A program made the translations under genes and the position numbers. DNA of 47,255 bases from Perkinsus olseni (Eukaryota; Perkinsozoa; Perkinsida): positions 1-47,255 of the forward strand of contig JABANN010000252.1 in NCBI GenBank assembly GCA_013115125.1, given 5' to 3'. This document shows, piece after piece, positions 45,094 to 47,255 of the stretch; position 1 is the first letter of the stretch; the number at the start of each line of letters is the position of its first letter. The notes beneath the pieces were generated by a model. That model ran no database searches. It was given only the letters and a program-made list of their open reading frames with translations, and was not told the origin of the DNA.

Positions 45094-45568
45094 CAACCTG
45101 ATCGGATAATTATCGGGATGAAAATCGAAGAAGCGGACGAAGCAAAACCCCCCAGCGGCTGGTTCCCAGCACGACTGACGCCTCTCCGGCGGCCCGTCTG
45201 CTAAGTGAAAGACAACTGACGGCCATAGCTCGGCCCGAGCAAAAAACGCATGCCCGCGGCAGCGTTGAAGCACAAGGAGTGCTCGTAGGCTCCTTCTGAA
45301 GGAGATAGACGGATACTGATAGTCGATACTTGACCTCATTGACGATGCTTCGAAGCGACCGTCAAAAATAGTGCTCATCACTGAACGAGGCCAAGAGATG
45401 ACGACCGATGAAGGGAAATACGAAGTTGAGGGACTTCCATGGTGGAGTAATCGAGCAATTTCCACCAGGCATGGATTTGCTTCGAGCTTTCACTGAGCAG
45501 CAGTATGGAAGCCACTCTGATCCATAAGCTGTAGTCCTCAGGCACGATACGGGTATAGAACAGGCAAC
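45094..45568. other. Intergenic between convergent genes
   Basis: A minus frame (45034-45465) is open but overlaps the end of the + gene and has no recognisable content. Confidence 0.4.
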
Positions 45569-45946
45569 TCAAGAGCACTTATCACCCTCTTCAGTAGCAG
45601 GAATGAGGGCCTCAGTCAAGCCTGTGCATCCAAAGAGCTCATCATTACAGGAGCTGGTCACACACCCTCTGCACGAAGCAGCCAGGTTATCGAACAGGCA
45701 AGAGAAAATGCAAGACCTGATGGCGCACCATGAGTAGGCGTCGAAACAGTCAGCACACGGAGGACTGAGCCCACAACCAGATACGAGATGTGGCGGAATC
45801 TCACTGGTAAAGAAGCCGGCGTCACCGCTACATTTGTAAAAAAAGTTGGAGAATGAGGCGGTTTTGATCTTCTGCTTGTCAACATTGTTACAGGCATTAT
45901 CAGCCACCACAAGGGCGATGATCACAACGTTGACGAGAAAGTGCAT
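45569..45946 (-). CDS. Small secreted Cys-rich protein, 125 aa
   Basis: A single exon with ATG start and stop. The N terminus is a classical signal peptide (HFLVNVVIIALVVADNA). The mature part has thirteen Cys (counting one beside the cleavage region) in a dense pattern, including CADCFDAYSWCAIRSCIFSC and CRGCVTSSC. This suggests an extracellular disulfide-stabilised protein. No named family is recognised. It resembles, in style only, short secreted effectors of parasites. Confidence 0.65.
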   Translation of the reverse strand: MHFLVNVVIIALVVADNACNNVDKQKIKTASFSNFFYKCSGDAGFFTSEIPPHLVSGCGLSPPCADCFDAYSWCAIRSCIFSCLFDNLAASCRGCVTSSCNDELFGCTGLTEALIPATEEGDKCS

Positions 45947-46900
45947 TCTCAGATTATTGGGTTCAAAGCAACTGAGGCTAAAGACAGAAATTCGGCGACA
46001 GATTCTGAAATGAGCACCACAACTCGGTTAAGTATGAACGAGACCCAGGGCAACGCAACCGGACAGTCAGGTCCTGACTCGAGGCGGGAGAGGAGAAAAA
46101 TGCTACAGCTCGATCTATAGCGTAGTTTCATCGTTTGCGCCATCCACGCGAGTTTTAGGGGCGCGGAAGTCCCCTCTTCGGAGACGATTCGACAGAATTT
46201 GCTCAGGTCTGATGGTATGCGCTAACAGCAAAGGTCCAGTTACTGATCTGCCGGCTGGTAGCTGCGACAACGGCGAGAAGTTGCCATTTTTCATGTTGAC
46301 ACTCCATGCCATGGCAATGAGACAGCGCTTCGCACGCAGGCTGAGATCAGCCCGCAACTGCAACCCGCAGCCCGCAATGAAGTTGAAGTAGGACCCGCGA
46401 GTGGATTTATCTATCCCTTCCGAAAGGATTCCCGATGATGGCGATGTAATTCAGTTACTGTACAGGTAGCTGAACCAACTGGTTCAAGAATCATACACAA
46501 CGATCCATTCCTCGACATACTGCGTGTCACTCGCGGGGGGCTGTCTACTCGTTCCCATTATCACGTGCGTATCTCTGATACATACGATACCGGTACTTAC
46601 AAAGGCCGTATGAAGGGAAAGTTGTTGATAAACTGTATGTGGTGTTGGGTTCGTAGCTCGGCTCTCATCGTGAAACAGCACAGGCCCCTCTCTTTCTCGC
46701 TCAAAAACCGCCAAACGGTCAGGCGTCATAGGTCTCAGTTGGGGAAATGACAAGTCTCTCGGTATTCATAATCCACTGTTGCAATGTCCCCTGGCCGGGT
46801 GTGCTCCACAGATGATCCGTTATGGCCCTTAACTTATGGGATATCATCCGAGCGAAGTGTCTTGGAGCAAGGAAAGGATCAGGCAACGCCGCCGCTGTTA
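45947..46900. other. No supported gene
   Basis: Short frames on both strands (for example minus 46115-46363) show no recognisable content. Confidence 0.35.
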
Positions 46901-46934
46901 TTCGCGAACAACTTTGTCGGTTCAGATGAGCACA

Positions 46935-47091
46935 ATACGAGCTGATCGACTACTGGCGGCAGTCAGAGCCGAAACTCCCAACCCGAGAGCCCTGATCTCT
47001 TGGATATGCCTCGAGATGATGAGTTTGCCCCCAGTTTCGGCGCTGAAGTAGCGATGCTCGCCAAGAGTGAGATTCTCACTGTGAGAACGTC
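46935..47091 (+). CDS. Possible exon of an orphan gene, incomplete
   Basis: The frame reads SQPESPDLLDMPRDDEFAPS and GAEVAMLAKSEILT, and ends at a plausible GT donor (GTGAGAAC) near 47080. Upstream and downstream exons are not seen, and the window ends soon after. Confidence 0.3.
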
Positions 47092-47183
47092 ACTTTTTAT
47101 AATGGTGATTGGCCACCCCGTCTGCTGTCGTGCTGCGGCCCTTCAAGCCTCTGCTAGAAGTATGTATATGAGGCGGAACTTCG

Positions 47184-47184
47184 G

Positions 47185-47255
<71 letters not shown>
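47184..47255 (+). repeat. (GTT)n microsatellite at the window end
   Basis: About 24 perfect GTT triplets run to the last base. The contig probably stops here because of the repeat. Confidence 0.97.

Noticed and set aside
1-47255. CRISPR arrays, rRNA, LINE or LTR coding domains
   Set aside because: No spaced direct repeats, rRNA cores or reverse-transcriptase/integrase motifs were seen in any frame.

Overview
The window looks like nuclear DNA of an intron-rich protist, most likely a Perkinsus-like alveolate. That assignment is inference. It rests on dense genes on both strands, many short spliceosomal introns (mostly 40-60 nt), occasional introns that only fit a GC donor, and single copies of ordinary eukaryotic genes among many orphan ORFs. 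I see no rRNA, no convincing tRNA, no spliced-leader gene and no recognisable autonomous transposon. Most genes are split, so open frames read as fragments; I rebuilt exons by hand using splice dinucleotides and phase.

Region 0-13 kb (mostly + strand): a membrane-associated orphan (161-2657), a RecQ helicase in 11 exons (3054-5653), a single-exon orphan (5872-7230), a poorly resolved orphan (about 7985-8905), a PP2C phosphatase (9116-10764) and a secreted Thr-rich mucin-like protein (11041-12907). Region 13-16 kb: three tandem related orphan genes. Region 16-20 kb (- strand): an orphan and a BRAP2/IMP-type E3 ligase (17629-20188). Region 20-22 kb is gene-poor with a duplicated ~100-bp repeat.

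Region 22-28 kb (+ strand): a START-like gene, a tail-anchored protein, a 62-bp minisatellite holding an assembly gap, and an Enhancer of Rudimentary Homolog (ERH). Region 28-35 kb (- strand): orphan multi-exon genes and an SLC35F6-type transporter. Region 35-39 kb (+ strand): a mitochondrial-type (MSS116-like) DEAD-box helicase and a cyclophilin. Region 39-47 kb: orphans on both strands, including a fully resolved 212-aa gene and a small Cys-rich secreted protein. The window ends in a (GTT)n tract.

The genes do not form one pathway. The most interesting signal is a short motif, ATTTCGTGGCGC, that recurs inside introns of several unrelated genes in the sense orientation, resembling an intron-borne (introner-like) element. 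GC-AG introns and a local family of tandem orphan paralogues are also notable.
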